Origin: Verrucomicrobiia bacterium
GTDB lineage: Bacteria > Verrucomicrobiota > Verrucomicrobiia > JADLBR01
Length of the DNA stretch: 40,027 nucleotides
Assembly (NCBI GenBank): GCA_020847615.1
Contig: JADLBR010000149.1
Coordinates: forward strand, 1 to 40,027
Direction of reading: 5' to 3'
The notes under the pieces are model-generated. The model worked only from the letters and a program-made list of their open reading frames with translations, searched no databases and was not told where the DNA came from. Position 1 is the stretch's first letter. Each line of letters starts with the position of its first letter. The position numbers and the translations under genes were made by a program. Positions 33,364-40,027 of the stretch are shown here, in pieces.

Positions 33364-33444
33364 CCACTCGATGTCGCTAACGAAGGCGGCGGTCGGCGCG
33401 CGCGCTCGAGAAGAAAAAATTTTTTGTTTTCCAGCTTTTTCTTG

Positions 33445-33475
33445 TTGACGGAACGTCGCATTGCGGACATTTTAT
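33445..33475 (+). promoter_or_regulatory. Possible promoter of the lysine-rich micro-ORF
   Basis: TTGACG (33445-33450) is a near-consensus -35. The AT-rich CATTTTAT lies at 33468-33475, giving 17-19 bp spacing to a weak -10. An A/T-rich tract (about 33414-33444) just upstream could act as an UP element. The region stands out against the GC-rich surroundings. Confidence 0.45.
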
Positions 33476-33539
33476 TGCCATGGGCAGTTCCATGAGTGCT
33501 GTCTCACGCGCCCCTGCGCGAGAAGGGGGGTGTCGTTAG

Positions 33540-33593
33540 ATGCCAGCGAAGAAGAAAGCTAAGAAGAAAGTCGCGAAGAAGAAGCGCCGCTAA
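33540..33593 (+). CDS. 17-residue lysine-rich micro-peptide
   Basis: A complete small frame encodes 17 residues with nine Lys and two Arg: MPAKKKAKKKVAKKKRR. AAGGGGGG (33523-33530) lies 9 bases upstream, a good ribosome site. A near-consensus -35 lies about 95 bp upstream and a strong intrinsic terminator 27 bp downstream, so it looks like an independent short transcription unit. The composition resembles the tails of bacterial histone H1-like and HU-like proteins and would bind nucleic acid; that is inference. A 19-codon frame in the same phase (33480-33539) ends in TAG directly before this ATG. The alternative is a small RNA gene in which the reading frame is incidental. Confidence 0.6.
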   Translation: MPAKKKAKKKVAKKKRR

Positions 33594-33620
33594 GGCGACG
33601 CGCTTCGGCGCACGCTTCTG

Positions 33621-33651
33621 GAGGGCCCCCGCGAGGGGGCCCTCTTTTTTT
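33621..33651 (+). terminator. Strong intrinsic terminator after the lysine-rich micro-ORF
   Basis: A 10-bp perfect stem, GAGGGCCCCC / GGGGGCCCTC, with loop GCGA, is followed by a run of eight T (33644-33651). This is the clearest Rho-independent terminator in the window. Confidence 0.92.
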
Positions 33652-33750
33652 GTGTGGGGGTGAGGATGGTGTGGAGGGAACCTGCCGAGATTTCTGCGCA
33701 ATGGCCCGCCGCCGGGCCAATGCGGCGCGCCGACGATCCGGGATCGTCGT
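33652..33750. other. Non-coding spacer between the terminator and pyrD
   Basis: Together with 33364-33651 this makes a 387-bp stretch without a conventional gene. The first part holds the promoter, micro-ORF and terminator listed separately. In the remaining about 100 bp only a short CGACGATC/GATCGTCG dyad near 33732-33752, just 3' of the minus-strand pyrD, was seen; it may help end that transcript. Confidence 0.5.
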
Positions 33751-34758
33751 TCAGCTCGCGCGCAGCAGTTTGTGGGCGATGAGGGGGCCCTCGTAGACGA
33801 ATCCGGTGTAGACCTGGACGAGGGAGGCGCCGGCCTCGATCATGCGCTCGAAGTGCTCGCGCCTGGCGACCCCGCCGCACCCGACGATGGGGAGTGCGCC
33901 ATCGGAGCGAGCGCGGGCGGTGCGGACGACGTGGAGGCTGCGCTCGAGCAAGGGTTCGCCGCTGAGGCCACCGGCGAGGGGAATGCGGTTGGGGAGCGCG
34001 GAGTGATCGGTGGTGGTGTTTGTGGCGACGAGGCCATCGGCGCCGGCATCTTGGGCGGCGGAGACGATCTGGCCGATCTGCTCGTCGTCGAGGTCGGGGG
34101 CGATCTTGACCAGTATGGGTTTTCTGGCGGCTGCGGCCGTGAGCGAATCGCGCTCGGAGGTGACGCGGGCGAGGAGCGCGCGGATGGCGCCGGCGTCCTG
34201 GAGGTGGCGGAGGCCAGGGGTGTTTGGAGAACTGATGTTGAGGGCGAAGTAGTCGGCGGATGCGTAGAGGCGGCGGAGGCAGGCGGCGTAATCCTCGGCG
34301 GCGTCCTCGATGGGCGTGCCCCGGTTCTTGCCGAGGTTGGCGCCGATCGGCATGGCCGGATCGCGCGGTGCCTCGAGGCGCCGGGCGACCGCATCGGAGC
34401 CATCGTTCGGGAATCCCATGGAATTGACGATGGCGCGCTGTGCCGGGAAACGGTGAATCCGCGGCTTGGGGTTGCCGTGCTGGGGCAGCGGGGTGACGGT
34501 GCCGACCTCGACGAAACCGAAGCCCATGGCGGCCCAGGCATCGAGGGCGACGGCATTCTTGTCGAAACCGGCGGCGAGGCCCACCGGATTGCGGAACTGG
34601 ATGCCGCAGACGGTCACGGGGCAGAAGGGGGCGGGCGGGAGGATGGAGCGCAGAACGCGGGCGGCGACCGGGTGCCTGAGGCAGGCGAGCGCGAGATCGT
34701 GGATGACCTCGGGATCTTGTGTGAAGAGGGCGGAGCGGAGCAGGGGGTACATCGTCAT
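33751..34758 (-). CDS. pyrD: Dihydroorotate dehydrogenase (quinone), class 2
   Basis: A 335-residue membrane-associated flavoenzyme of pyrimidine synthesis that oxidises dihydroorotate to orotate with quinone. The amphipathic N-terminal helices (MYPLLRSALFTQDPEVIHDLAL) place it in class 2. FMN/substrate motifs: GLAAGFDKNA (60-69), VGTVTPLPQ, NSMGFPN, NISSPNTPGLR (174-184) with the catalytic Ser, and GCGGV near the C-terminus. AGGAAAGTG precedes the start at 34758; the mnmE stop and this start overlap in TGATG, so translation is coupled. The longer in-frame extension upstream is antisense-like Arg-rich sequence within mnmE. Confidence 0.97.
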   Translation of the reverse strand: MTMYPLLRSALFTQDPEVIHDLALACLRHPVAARVLRSILPPAPFCPVTVCGIQFRNPVGLAAGFDKNAVALDAWAAMGFGFVEVGTVTPLPQHGNPKPRIHRFPAQRAIVNSMGFPNDGSDAVARRLEAPRDPAMPIGANLGKNRGTPIEDAAEDYAACLRRLYASADYFALNISSPNTPGLRHLQDAGAIRALLARVTSERDSLTAAAARKPILVKIAPDLDDEQIGQIVSAAQDAGADGLVATNTTTDHSALPNRIPLAGGLSGEPLLERSLHVVRTARARSDGALPIVGCGGVARREHFERMIEAGASLVQVYTGFVYEGPLIAHKLLRAS

Positions 34759-36143
34759 CACTTTCCTATGCAGAAGCTGCCGAACAATCGGTCGAGGATA
34801 TCCTCCGCGGTCGTGATGCCAATGATATCCGTCAGGGCGGCCAGGGCATCTCGGAGTTCGATCGCGACGCACTCCAGGGGCATGGCGCTCCCGAGTCCCT
34901 CGGACGCCCGGCGCAAGGGCGCGGTGGCGCGGGCCAGACAATCGCGGTGACGGGCATTGACGGTGACCAGCGATTCGCCCGGCGGGGGGCCGGACCACAC
35001 GCGCCCGGCGATGGCGCGCTTGAGCGAATCGATGCCCTCGCCGGTGATCGCCGAGACCGGTATCCCGCAGGGATCGCGGGCGGGCGGGAGATCGGACTTG
35101 CTGGCGACGATGATGGTCCGGGATGGATCGCAGCCGAGGAAGATGGCCTCCTCGGCGGCGGATGGGGGCGCGGACGCGTCGATGACGTGAAGGATGATCT
35201 CCGCGGACTCGATCGCGCGGCGGCTGCGCCGGACTCCCTCGATCTCCGCGGGTTCGCTGGTCTCGCGAATTCCGGCGGTATCGATCAGGTGCAGCGGGAT
35301 GCCCTCGACGCTGATCCACTCCTCGACGGTGTCGCGGGTCGTGCCGGGCAGCGGCGTGACGATGGCCCGGTCCGAGCCGACGAGGGCGTTGAGCAGGCTG
35401 GACTTTCCGGCATTCGGCGCGCCGGCGATGACGGTCCGGATGCCCTCGCGCAGGATGCGCCCGGTCTCCGCGGTCGCGAGCAACCGGTCGATCTCCGCGG
35501 CCTGCGTCGCCAGCCGATCCCGCAGCGCCCGCGCGGTTGCGGGCACGATATCCTCGTCGGGAAAGTCGATGTGGGCCTCGACGTGGGCGAGGACGTTCAA
35601 GAGGGTCTCTCGCAGGGCGGCGACGGTGCGCCCGAGGCGCCCCTCGCGGGCGGCGTGCGCGGAGCGGAGCGCGAGGTCCGTGCGGGCCCCGATGACATCC
35701 ATGACGGCCTCGGCCTGCGTGAGGTCGAGCCGACCGTTCAGGAAGGCGCGCTGGGTGAACTCCCCGGGGCGCGCCATGCGGGCGCCCAGTTCGAATGCGG
35801 CGTCCAGCACCCTGCGGACGATGAGGGGATTGCCGTGGCACCCGATCTCGACCATGTCCTCGCCCGTGTAGGAATGGGGTGCATGAAACGGTGTCACCAG
35901 CGCCTCGTCCAGCGGCTCACCCCGGTGGGCCAGGGACCGGACCCCCGCGGTCCTGGGGCCGGGCAGGGGGCGGTCACCGGAAAGCGCCCTTATTATATAG
36001 TGGCATCGGGGCCCGCTAATGCGGATGAGCGCCACGGCCGACGCCCCTGGGGGGGTGGCCGGCGCCGCGATGGTGTCGCCACTCTCGTTCTCGGGGGCGA
36101 TGGCGGAAAATGGTTGCAAGGGGCTTCCTTCGACTCTATTCAT
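34758..36143 (-). CDS. mnmE: tRNA modification GTPase MnmE
   Basis: A 461-residue GTPase that, with MnmG, makes the 5-carboxymethylaminomethyl group on wobble uridine of some tRNAs. The N-terminal folate-binding domain starts at about residue 22 (DTIAAPATPPGASAVALIRISGP); the helical domain follows. The G domain has GAPNAGKS (241-248), GTTRD (267-271), DTAG (288-291) and SKSD in place of NKxD. The C-terminal FCIGK with the catalytic Cys is intact. About 20 extra residues precede the usual start; a TTG at 36119 with GAAGGAAG in front is an alternative. It is coupled to pyrD and divergent from the ferredoxin gene with 38 bp between starts. Confidence 0.97.
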   Translation of the reverse strand: MNRVEGSPLQPFSAIAPENESGDTIAAPATPPGASAVALIRISGPRCHYIIRALSGDRPLPGPRTAGVRSLAHRGEPLDEALVTPFHAPHSYTGEDMVEIGCHGNPLIVRRVLDAAFELGARMARPGEFTQRAFLNGRLDLTQAEAVMDVIGARTDLALRSAHAAREGRLGRTVAALRETLLNVLAHVEAHIDFPDEDIVPATARALRDRLATQAAEIDRLLATAETGRILREGIRTVIAGAPNAGKSSLLNALVGSDRAIVTPLPGTTRDTVEEWISVEGIPLHLIDTAGIRETSEPAEIEGVRRSRRAIESAEIILHVIDASAPPSAAEEAIFLGCDPSRTIIVASKSDLPPARDPCGIPVSAITGEGIDSLKRAIAGRVWSGPPPGESLVTVNARHRDCLARATAPLRRASEGLGSAMPLECVAIELRDALAALTDIIGITTAEDILDRLFGSFCIGK

Positions 36144-36181
36144 CCAGCGAGCCGTTTAAGCTCTAACGGGAGAATTGAACC

Positions 36182-36415
36182 ATGGCAAACATCGCTGACA
36201 AGTACTCGGAAAACGCCCCGGGCAAGTTTTACGTCGATAACCAGTGCATCGACTGTGACCTGTGCCGCGAGACGGCGCCCGAAAACTTCCGGCGCAACGA
36301 GGACGGCGGCTATTCGTACGTGTCCAAGCAGCCCGAGAACGCGGACGAGGAAAAGCTCTGCCAGGAGGCCATGGAAGGGTGTCCCGTCGAGGCGATCGGC
36401 AACGACGGCGCCTGA
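36182..36415 (+). CDS. Ferredoxin, single [4Fe-4S] cluster
   Basis: A 77-residue soluble electron carrier. Cluster ligands are Cys22-x2-Cys25-x2-Cys28 and Cys67 followed by Pro. Cys60 is extra, as in ferredoxins with a structural disulfide. An acidic surface and a single cluster fit the Thermotoga/Bacillus small ferredoxin type. GGGAGA lies 9 bases before the start. It is followed after 22 bp by the DciA-like gene. The electron partner is unknown; the RACE activator in this window is one protein that needs low-potential electrons, but no link is shown. Confidence 0.95.
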   Translation: MANIADKYSENAPGKFYVDNQCIDCDLCRETAPENFRRNEDGGYSYVSKQPENADEEKLCQEAMEGCPVEAIGNDGA

Positions 36416-36437
36416 TCGGCGCCCGTCCGGCTCTCGT

Positions 36438-36803
36438 ATGAGGGCCCGAAAGAGCCTCCCCACCGAGAACGACTACCGGCAGCTGTGCGGCGTCGGTCCG
36501 GACGCCGAGTGGGCCTCGGGGGAGGCCCAATCCGCCAAGTCGGTGCTGGGGAGACTGCTCGAAAAACTCAAGCTCGAGGAGCGATACCGGCAGGCCGAGA
36601 TCCAGGCACTCTGGCCTCAGCTTGTGGGCGAGTTCAACGCGCGACACTCGCACCCCGACTCCCTGCGCCGCGGCGTGTTACTGGTCCGCGTCACCCACGC
36701 GCCGCTGCGCCATCACCTCGAGATGATGCGGACGGAACTCATCCGGCACTTTGAGCAGAAGCTCCGGTCGGCAACCATCAGGGACATCCGGTTCATCGCG
36801 TGA
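36438..36803 (+). CDS. DUF721/DciA family protein
   Basis: A 121-residue protein. The domain at about 34-120 (LGRLLEKLKLEERYRQAEIQALWPQLVGEFNARHSHP, then LLVRVTHAPLRHHLEMMRTELIRHFEQKL) fits DUF721, whose DciA members load the replicative helicase in bacteria lacking DnaC. No zinc or enzymatic residues stand out, as expected for the family. It is cytosolic and lies 22 bp after the ferredoxin on the same strand. The start at 36438 is the first ATG after the ferredoxin stop; the longer frame upstream overlaps the ferredoxin and mnmE. A hairpin repeat follows. Confidence 0.85.
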   Translation: MRARKSLPTENDYRQLCGVGPDAEWASGEAQSAKSVLGRLLEKLKLEERYRQAEIQALWPQLVGEFNARHSHPDSLRRGVLLVRVTHAPLRHHLEMMRTELIRHFEQKLRSATIRDIRFIA

Positions 36804-36816
36804 CGGGGGCGCGGAT

Positions 36817-36864
36817 GCGGCCGAAGCCGTGCGGCTGCGGCCAAACGCTGGCGCGTTCGGCTAC
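36817..36864 (-). repeat. Dispersed roughly 50-bp hairpin repeat, copy 3
   Basis: Read on the minus strand it begins GTAGCCGAACGCGCCAGCG, has TTTGGCCGC and AGCCGCACGGCT, and ends TTCGGCCGC. The first bases (TAG) are the stop codon of the minus-strand amidotransferase gene. It lies between convergent genes and could end transcription from both. It aligns with the copies at 15165-15218 and 19328-19378. Confidence 0.8.
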
Positions 36865-37559
36865 GCGGATTCTCCACCCAGCGCGTCGAGCAACCGGGCC
36901 ATGGCGCGATTGGCATCGGCGAAACGGGTCCCGTCGGCGAGGATCGACCGGGGGTCTTGGACGAAGGGCCCGCCGTCCATCTCGTCCGCGCAGTGCGCGA
37001 CGAGGTTGCGGGCGTTCTCCGGCGTGGTCTCGAGATGGAACTGGAGACCGATGACGCGCTCGCCGAAGATGAAAGCCTGATTGGCGCATGCTTCGGTGGA
37101 AGCGAGGCGCGCGGCCCCGGCTGGCATGCCGAAGGTCTCGCCGTGCCAATGGAAAGCGACGAGGCCATCGGCGAGGGCGTCGCCAGGGCCGGCGGGCGGG
37201 GCGGTGGGGTCGCGCCTCAGGGGGAACCAGCCGATCTCGCGGTGGGGGTTGCGGGTGACTTCGGCGCCCAGGGCCTCGGCGATCAACTGCGCGCCGAGGC
37301 AGATGCCGAGCACGGCCTTGCCGTCCGCTATCGCCCGGGCGATGGCGCGCTTCTCGGGCGCGAGCCAGGGCAACGCGGCCTCATCGTGGACGCTCATCGG
37401 GCCGCCCAGCACCACGAGCATGTCGCAGGCCGCGGCGCCGTCTGGCGAGGCGCCATCGAAGAGGGGCGCGATCTCAAGGGTGTGCCCCCGGCACAGGGCC
37501 CAGTCCGCGATGGTCCCGGGCCCCTCGAAGGGCACATGTTGGAGAACGCGGATCCTCAT
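36861..37559 (-). CDS. Class I glutamine amidotransferase
   Basis: A 232-residue type 1 GATase (GMP synthase-like) without a synthetase domain. The catalytic triad is visible: Cys87 in GICLGAQ, and His175 and Glu177 in FHLE. Such stand-alone proteins hydrolyse glutamine or gamma-glutamyl compounds; the substrate cannot be told. The start overlaps the stop of the YmdB-like gene (ATGA at 37559-37556), so the two form an operon. Its stop codon TAG is supplied by the first bases of a dispersed repeat, which suggests that insertion or spread of that repeat could have set the C-terminus. Confidence 0.9.
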   Translation of the reverse strand: MRIRVLQHVPFEGPGTIADWALCRGHTLEIAPLFDGASPDGAAACDMLVVLGGPMSVHDEAALPWLAPEKRAIARAIADGKAVLGICLGAQLIAEALGAEVTRNPHREIGWFPLRRDPTAPPAGPGDALADGLVAFHWHGETFGMPAGAARLASTEACANQAFIFGERVIGLQFHLETTPENARNLVAHCADEMDGGPFVQDPRSILADGTRFADANRAMARLLDALGGESA

Positions 37560-38347
37560 GGGGCGGGGGGGGTGCGGATCTGGAATCTCTCCACCCGCCT
37601 GGCGTGCCCGCTGGCCTCATCGATCTCGACGAACACGCCGCTCAGGCGGACGTCGGCGTGACTGAGGTGCCATCGCTGCGGCAGCAGGGTCAGGTATCGC
37701 TCCACCACGCCCTTGACCTCTCGTCCGATGACAGAGTCGTAGGGGCCGGTCATGCCGACATCGGTGAGGTAGGCCGTGCCCGCCGAAAGGATGGTCTCGT
37801 CTGCGGTGGGGATGTGGGTGTGGGTCCCGAAGACCGCCGAGACGCGCCCGTCGAGGTATCGTCCGAACGCCACCTTCTCGGATGTGGCCTCGGCGTGGAA
37901 ATCGACGAGGATGCAGGGGGTCTCGGCCCGTATCTGCTCGACCAGGGGCCCGATGAGCCGGAATGGGTTATCCAGTTCCGGCTTCATAAAGGTGCGGCCC
38001 TGCGCGTTGATGACACCGAGGGCCTTGCCATTGCCGCGAACGACGACGTGCCCCGCGCCGGGAGTGCCCTCCGGATAATTGAAGGGGCGGATCAGCCTCG
38101 GCTCGGTCTCGAAGTAGGGCAGGATCTCCTTCTGGTCCCACGCGTGATCGCCCAGCGTGATCGCGTCGGCGCCGTGCCGCATCAACTCGATCGCGAGGCG
38201 CGGCGTGATGCCGTTGCCTCCGGCGGCGTTCTCGCCATTGATGACGACGAAATCGGGCGAGAAACGCTCCTTGGCCACGGGCAGCAGGTCGCGGACCGCA
38301 TTGCGGCCCGGTTCCCCGACCACATCCCCGATGAAGAGCACCGTCAT
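37556..38347 (-). CDS. YmdB-family (TIGR00282) metallophosphoesterase
   Basis: A 263-residue cytosolic calcineurin-like phosphoesterase of the YmdB/DR1281 type, described as a 2',3'-cyclic nucleotide phosphodiesterase. Metal-site residues: Asp8 (GDVVG), Glu39-Asn40 (NGENAAGGNG), His68, His151 (DFHAEATSEK) and His176/His178 (THTHIPTAD). At position 67, where the family usually has Asn in GNH, this protein has Asp (GDHAWD). Length is normal. It is the first gene of a two-gene operon with the amidotransferase. Confidence 0.95.
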   Translation of the reverse strand: MTVLFIGDVVGEPGRNAVRDLLPVAKERFSPDFVVINGENAAGGNGITPRLAIELMRHGADAITLGDHAWDQKEILPYFETEPRLIRPFNYPEGTPGAGHVVVRGNGKALGVINAQGRTFMKPELDNPFRLIGPLVEQIRAETPCILVDFHAEATSEKVAFGRYLDGRVSAVFGTHTHIPTADETILSAGTAYLTDVGMTGPYDSVIGREVKGVVERYLTLLPQRWHLSHADVRLSGVFVEIDEASGHARRVERFQIRTPPAP

Positions 38348-38459
38348 GACCCGGAGTTGTGGCGGGAAATCGCCCGCCGGTCAAGCGACGCCCGGGATGG
38401 GGCGGGGCGCCCGGTCATGATTCCGTGGCCCCGCCAGAGAAACGTGCCATGATTGCGGC

Positions 38460-39875
38460 ATGTCGGAAGAGGTCAAGGGCACGGTCCGCGAGAAGGCGCT
38501 GCGGATCAATATCGATGGTCTGCACCACGGGACGTTCGCCGAGATAGGCGGGGGGCAGGAGGTGGCGCGGTGGTTCTTTCACGTGGGAGGGGCGGCGGGC
38601 ACCGTGGCCAAGACGATGTCGGCCTACGACATGGCGGTCTCGGACGCGATCTACGGGCCGTGCGCGAGGTACGTGAGCCGCCAGCGTCTCCAGGCGATGC
38701 TCGACCACGAGTGGGGCCTGCTGTTGCAGCGGCTCGATGCGAAGCGGGGGGAGAGGAGCCGGTTCTTTGTCTTTGCGGACACGGTGGCCACCCGGAGCTT
38801 CACGCGGGCGGAGGACGGGCGCGGCTGGCTCGGCATCCGGTTTCAGACACGGCCGCGCGGCGAACCTTCGGAGATCATCGTCCACGCGCGGATGTGGGAC
38901 CATGACAACGCACGCCAGCAGGAGGCGCTCGGCCTGCTGGGGGTGAACCTTTGCTATGGCGCCTGCTGCCTCAGCCACGACCCGGTGCGGCTCATCGGCT
39001 CGCTCATGGACGATCTGACCCGCGACCGGATGGAGGTGGACACCATCAAGTTCTCGGGGCCGGCGTTCGCGGACGTGGACAATCGGCTCATGAGCCTGCA
39101 ACTGGTCCACCAGCGCCTGACCAACGCGGCGGTTTTCACATCGGCGGGCGAGGTGGTCGAGCCGGCCGAGGTGCTGCACGGGCGCCCGGTGCTGATCGAG
39201 CGCGGCAGCTTCAGGCCCGTCACGAACGTCACGCTGGACATGATCGAGGGCGCGCTCGCCGAGATGCGAGAGGAACCCGAGCTCCGGGATGCCGAGCCGG
39301 TCGTGCTCATGGAGATGACCCTGCGACACCTGCTCGCCACGGGGGCGTCAATCGATTTCAGGGATTACCTCGCGCGCGTCGACACGCTGGGCGCCCTTGG
39401 CAAGATGGTCATGATCTCCAACTACTCGAGGTTCCACAATGTGGCGATGTACCTCCGGCGATACACGCGCAACCTCGTGGGCATGGTCCTTGGCGTCCCG
39501 ACCCTGGAGAAGATCTGCGACGAGCACTTCTACGGCGACCTCGAAGGGGGCGTGCTGGAGGCGCTGGGCCGGCTCTTCCGGGGCCGGGTCAAGCTGTACC
39601 TGTACCCGTGGAAGAATGAGGGGACCGGGGAACTGGTCACCGCGGAGAATTTTCGAATAGGCGAGGGTTACGGGCACCTCTACGCGCACCTCCGCGAGAA
39701 CCGTTTTGTCGTGCCCATCCGACGTTTCAAGAGCGAGGAACTCTCGATCTTTCCGGGCGACGTCTTGGCGCGCATCGAGGCGGGTGACCCGTCGTGGGAG
39801 AAGATGGTGCCCGCGCCCGTCGTGCCGGTGATCAGGCGGAACGGGTTCTTTGGCTGCCCCCGGGGCAACCCGTAG
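38460..39875 (+). CDS. Conserved bacterial protein of unknown function (about 470 residues)
   Basis: A 471-residue protein, apparently soluble, with no signal peptide or membrane helix. Recognisable family blocks: FAEIGGGQEVARWFFHVGGA, TVAKTMSAYDMAVSDAIYG, FFVFADTVATRSF and GWLGIRFQTRP, then QEALGLLGVNLCYGA, DNRLMSLQLVHQRLTNAA, GRPVLIERGSFRPVT and FHNVAMYLRRYT. From memory, close homologues occur in cyanobacteria, Bacteroidetes, Planctomycetes and Verrucomicrobia, and many are labelled 'TonB-dependent receptor' or 'nicotinate-nucleotide adenylyltransferase'; neither name fits, since no plug, barrel or HxGH motif is present. The strong conservation suggests an enzyme. It is divergent from the YmdB-like gene and followed by a hairpin. 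Confidence 0.88.
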   Translation: MSEEVKGTVREKALRINIDGLHHGTFAEIGGGQEVARWFFHVGGAAGTVAKTMSAYDMAVSDAIYGPCARYVSRQRLQAMLDHEWGLLLQRLDAKRGERSRFFVFADTVATRSFTRAEDGRGWLGIRFQTRPRGEPSEIIVHARMWDHDNARQQEALGLLGVNLCYGACCLSHDPVRLIGSLMDDLTRDRMEVDTIKFSGPAFADVDNRLMSLQLVHQRLTNAAVFTSAGEVVEPAEVLHGRPVLIERGSFRPVTNVTLDMIEGALAEMREEPELRDAEPVVLMEMTLRHLLATGASIDFRDYLARVDTLGALGKMVMISNYSRFHNVAMYLRRYTRNLVGMVLGVPTLEKICDEHFYGDLEGGVLEALGRLFRGRVKLYLYPWKNEGTGELVTAENFRIGEGYGHLYAHLRENRFVVPIRRFKSEELSIFPGDVLARIEAGDPSWEKMVPAPVVPVIRRNGFFGCPRGNP

Positions 39876-39901
39876 CAACGGGCGCACGGCGAGGCACTAA
39901 T

Positions 39902-39940
39902 CCGGACATTTCACAGCCTTGCGGGCTGTGAAGTGTCCGG
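39902..39940 (+). terminator. Long hairpin 3' of the conserved 471-residue protein gene
   Basis: CCGGACA (39902-39908) pairs with TGTCCGG (39934-39940), and TCACAGCC (39911-39918) with GGCTGTGA (39924-39931). No T-tract follows. Six bases later comes GGAAAACCGC, similar to the tail after the hairpins at 3.5-3.7 kb, so it may be a member of that repeat family rather than a simple terminator. Confidence 0.6.
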
Positions 39941-40027
39941 GCTCTGGGAAAACCGCGCGATAGCAACAGGTTGGGATGGAGACGCGCGCTCCCAAACACC
40001 ATTTTTCGAAATCACAAACTGTTGGCC
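39941..40027. other. Right-edge non-coding sequence
   Basis: 87 bp with no gene start or clear signal. It begins with GGAAAACCGCG, which resembles the tails of the hairpin repeats at 3518-3530 and 3633-3645. It could be the edge of a mobile element continuing past the window. Confidence 0.35.

Noticed and set aside
33751-35841. A 696-residue PyrD with a long N-terminal extension
   Set aside because: The extension is an alternate frame of mnmE. A Shine-Dalgarno and the class 2 N-terminal helix place the start at 34758.
34947-36803. One long plus-strand protein ending in the DUF721 domain
   Set aside because: Only the last 121 codons are protein-like. The rest is antisense to mnmE and overlaps the ferredoxin gene in another frame.
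38460-39875. TonB-dependent receptor or nicotinate-nucleotide adenylyltransferase
   Set aside because: No signal peptide, plug or beta-barrel pattern and no HxGH nucleotidyltransferase motif is present. The names seem to be spread database errors.
1-40027. CRISPR array, tRNA or rRNA genes, prophage or defence system
   Set aside because: No regularly spaced repeats, no cloverleaf-like or rRNA sequence and no cas, restriction, toxin-antitoxin or phage structural genes were seen by reading. Small tRNAs could in principle be missed without a covariance search.

Overview
This is a GC-rich bacterial chromosome segment, densely coding on both strands. It carries bacterial housekeeping genes (rho, coaE, gmk, the CoaC decarboxylase, pyrD, mnmE, dciA-like, ymdB-like). 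It also carries polysaccharide-degrading enzymes with secretion signals, two sulfatases, a corrinoid methyl-transfer gene set and carotenoid genes. The mix of a TIGR03790-family protein, GH106/GH29/sulfatase genes, coaE next to rho, and yicC-gmk-coaC suggests a member of the PVC superphylum (Verrucomicrobiota, Kiritimatiellota or Lentisphaerota type) or a close neighbour. That placement is inference from gene content. No rRNA, tRNA, CRISPR array or intact transposase was seen.

Layout. 1-3.5 kb (minus): the N-terminal part of a PL6 polysaccharide lyase cut by the window edge, two tandem Tat-signal Rieske proteins, and a membrane-anchored protein of unknown function. 3.5-3.7 kb: a non-coding block of hairpins and inverted repeats. 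3.7-7.8 kb (minus): a TIGR03790 protein, coaE and rho. 7.95-14.1 kb: a corrinoid methyltransferase module made of a cobalamin-binding protein, a DUF1638 protein, a UroD/MtaA-type methyltransferase, a PocR-AraC regulator and a RACE-type ferredoxin/ATPase activator, with an FHA protein upstream. No substrate-specific methyltransferase is present. 14.4-17.7 kb: a CruF-like carotenoid protein, a CrtI-like oxidoreductase and a divergent alpha/beta hydrolase. 17.7-27.4 kb (plus): a glycan-degradation locus with GH29, GH106, two sulfatases and a GH99-like lipoprotein, whose substrate is probably a sulfated fucose- and/or rhamnose-containing polysaccharide. 27.5-30 kb: a PAS-GAF-PAS hybrid histidine kinase. 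30.0-31.2 kb (minus): a two-domain lycopene cyclase and a double-ACT protein. 31.3-33.4 kb (plus): yicC-gmk-coaC. 33.4-33.65 kb: a tiny transcription unit encoding a 17-residue lysine-rich peptide with its own strong terminator. 33.75-36.1 kb (minus): mnmE-pyrD, coupled by a TGATG overlap. 36.2-36.8 kb (plus): ferredoxin and a DciA-like protein. 36.9-38.3 kb (minus): a YmdB-like phosphoesterase and a class I glutamine amidotransferase. 38.5-39.9 kb (plus): a large conserved protein of unknown function.

Three intergenic copies of a roughly 50-bp hairpin repeat each lie just 3' of a gene, in the same orientation relative to that gene. A second repeat type, a hairpin followed by a short GCAAAACCGCC-like tail, occurs twice at 3.5-3.7 kb and once, diverged, at the right edge. 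The most interesting items are the corrinoid module without its substrate subunit, the lysine-rich micro-ORF unit, the two repeat families and the tandem exported Rieske pair.
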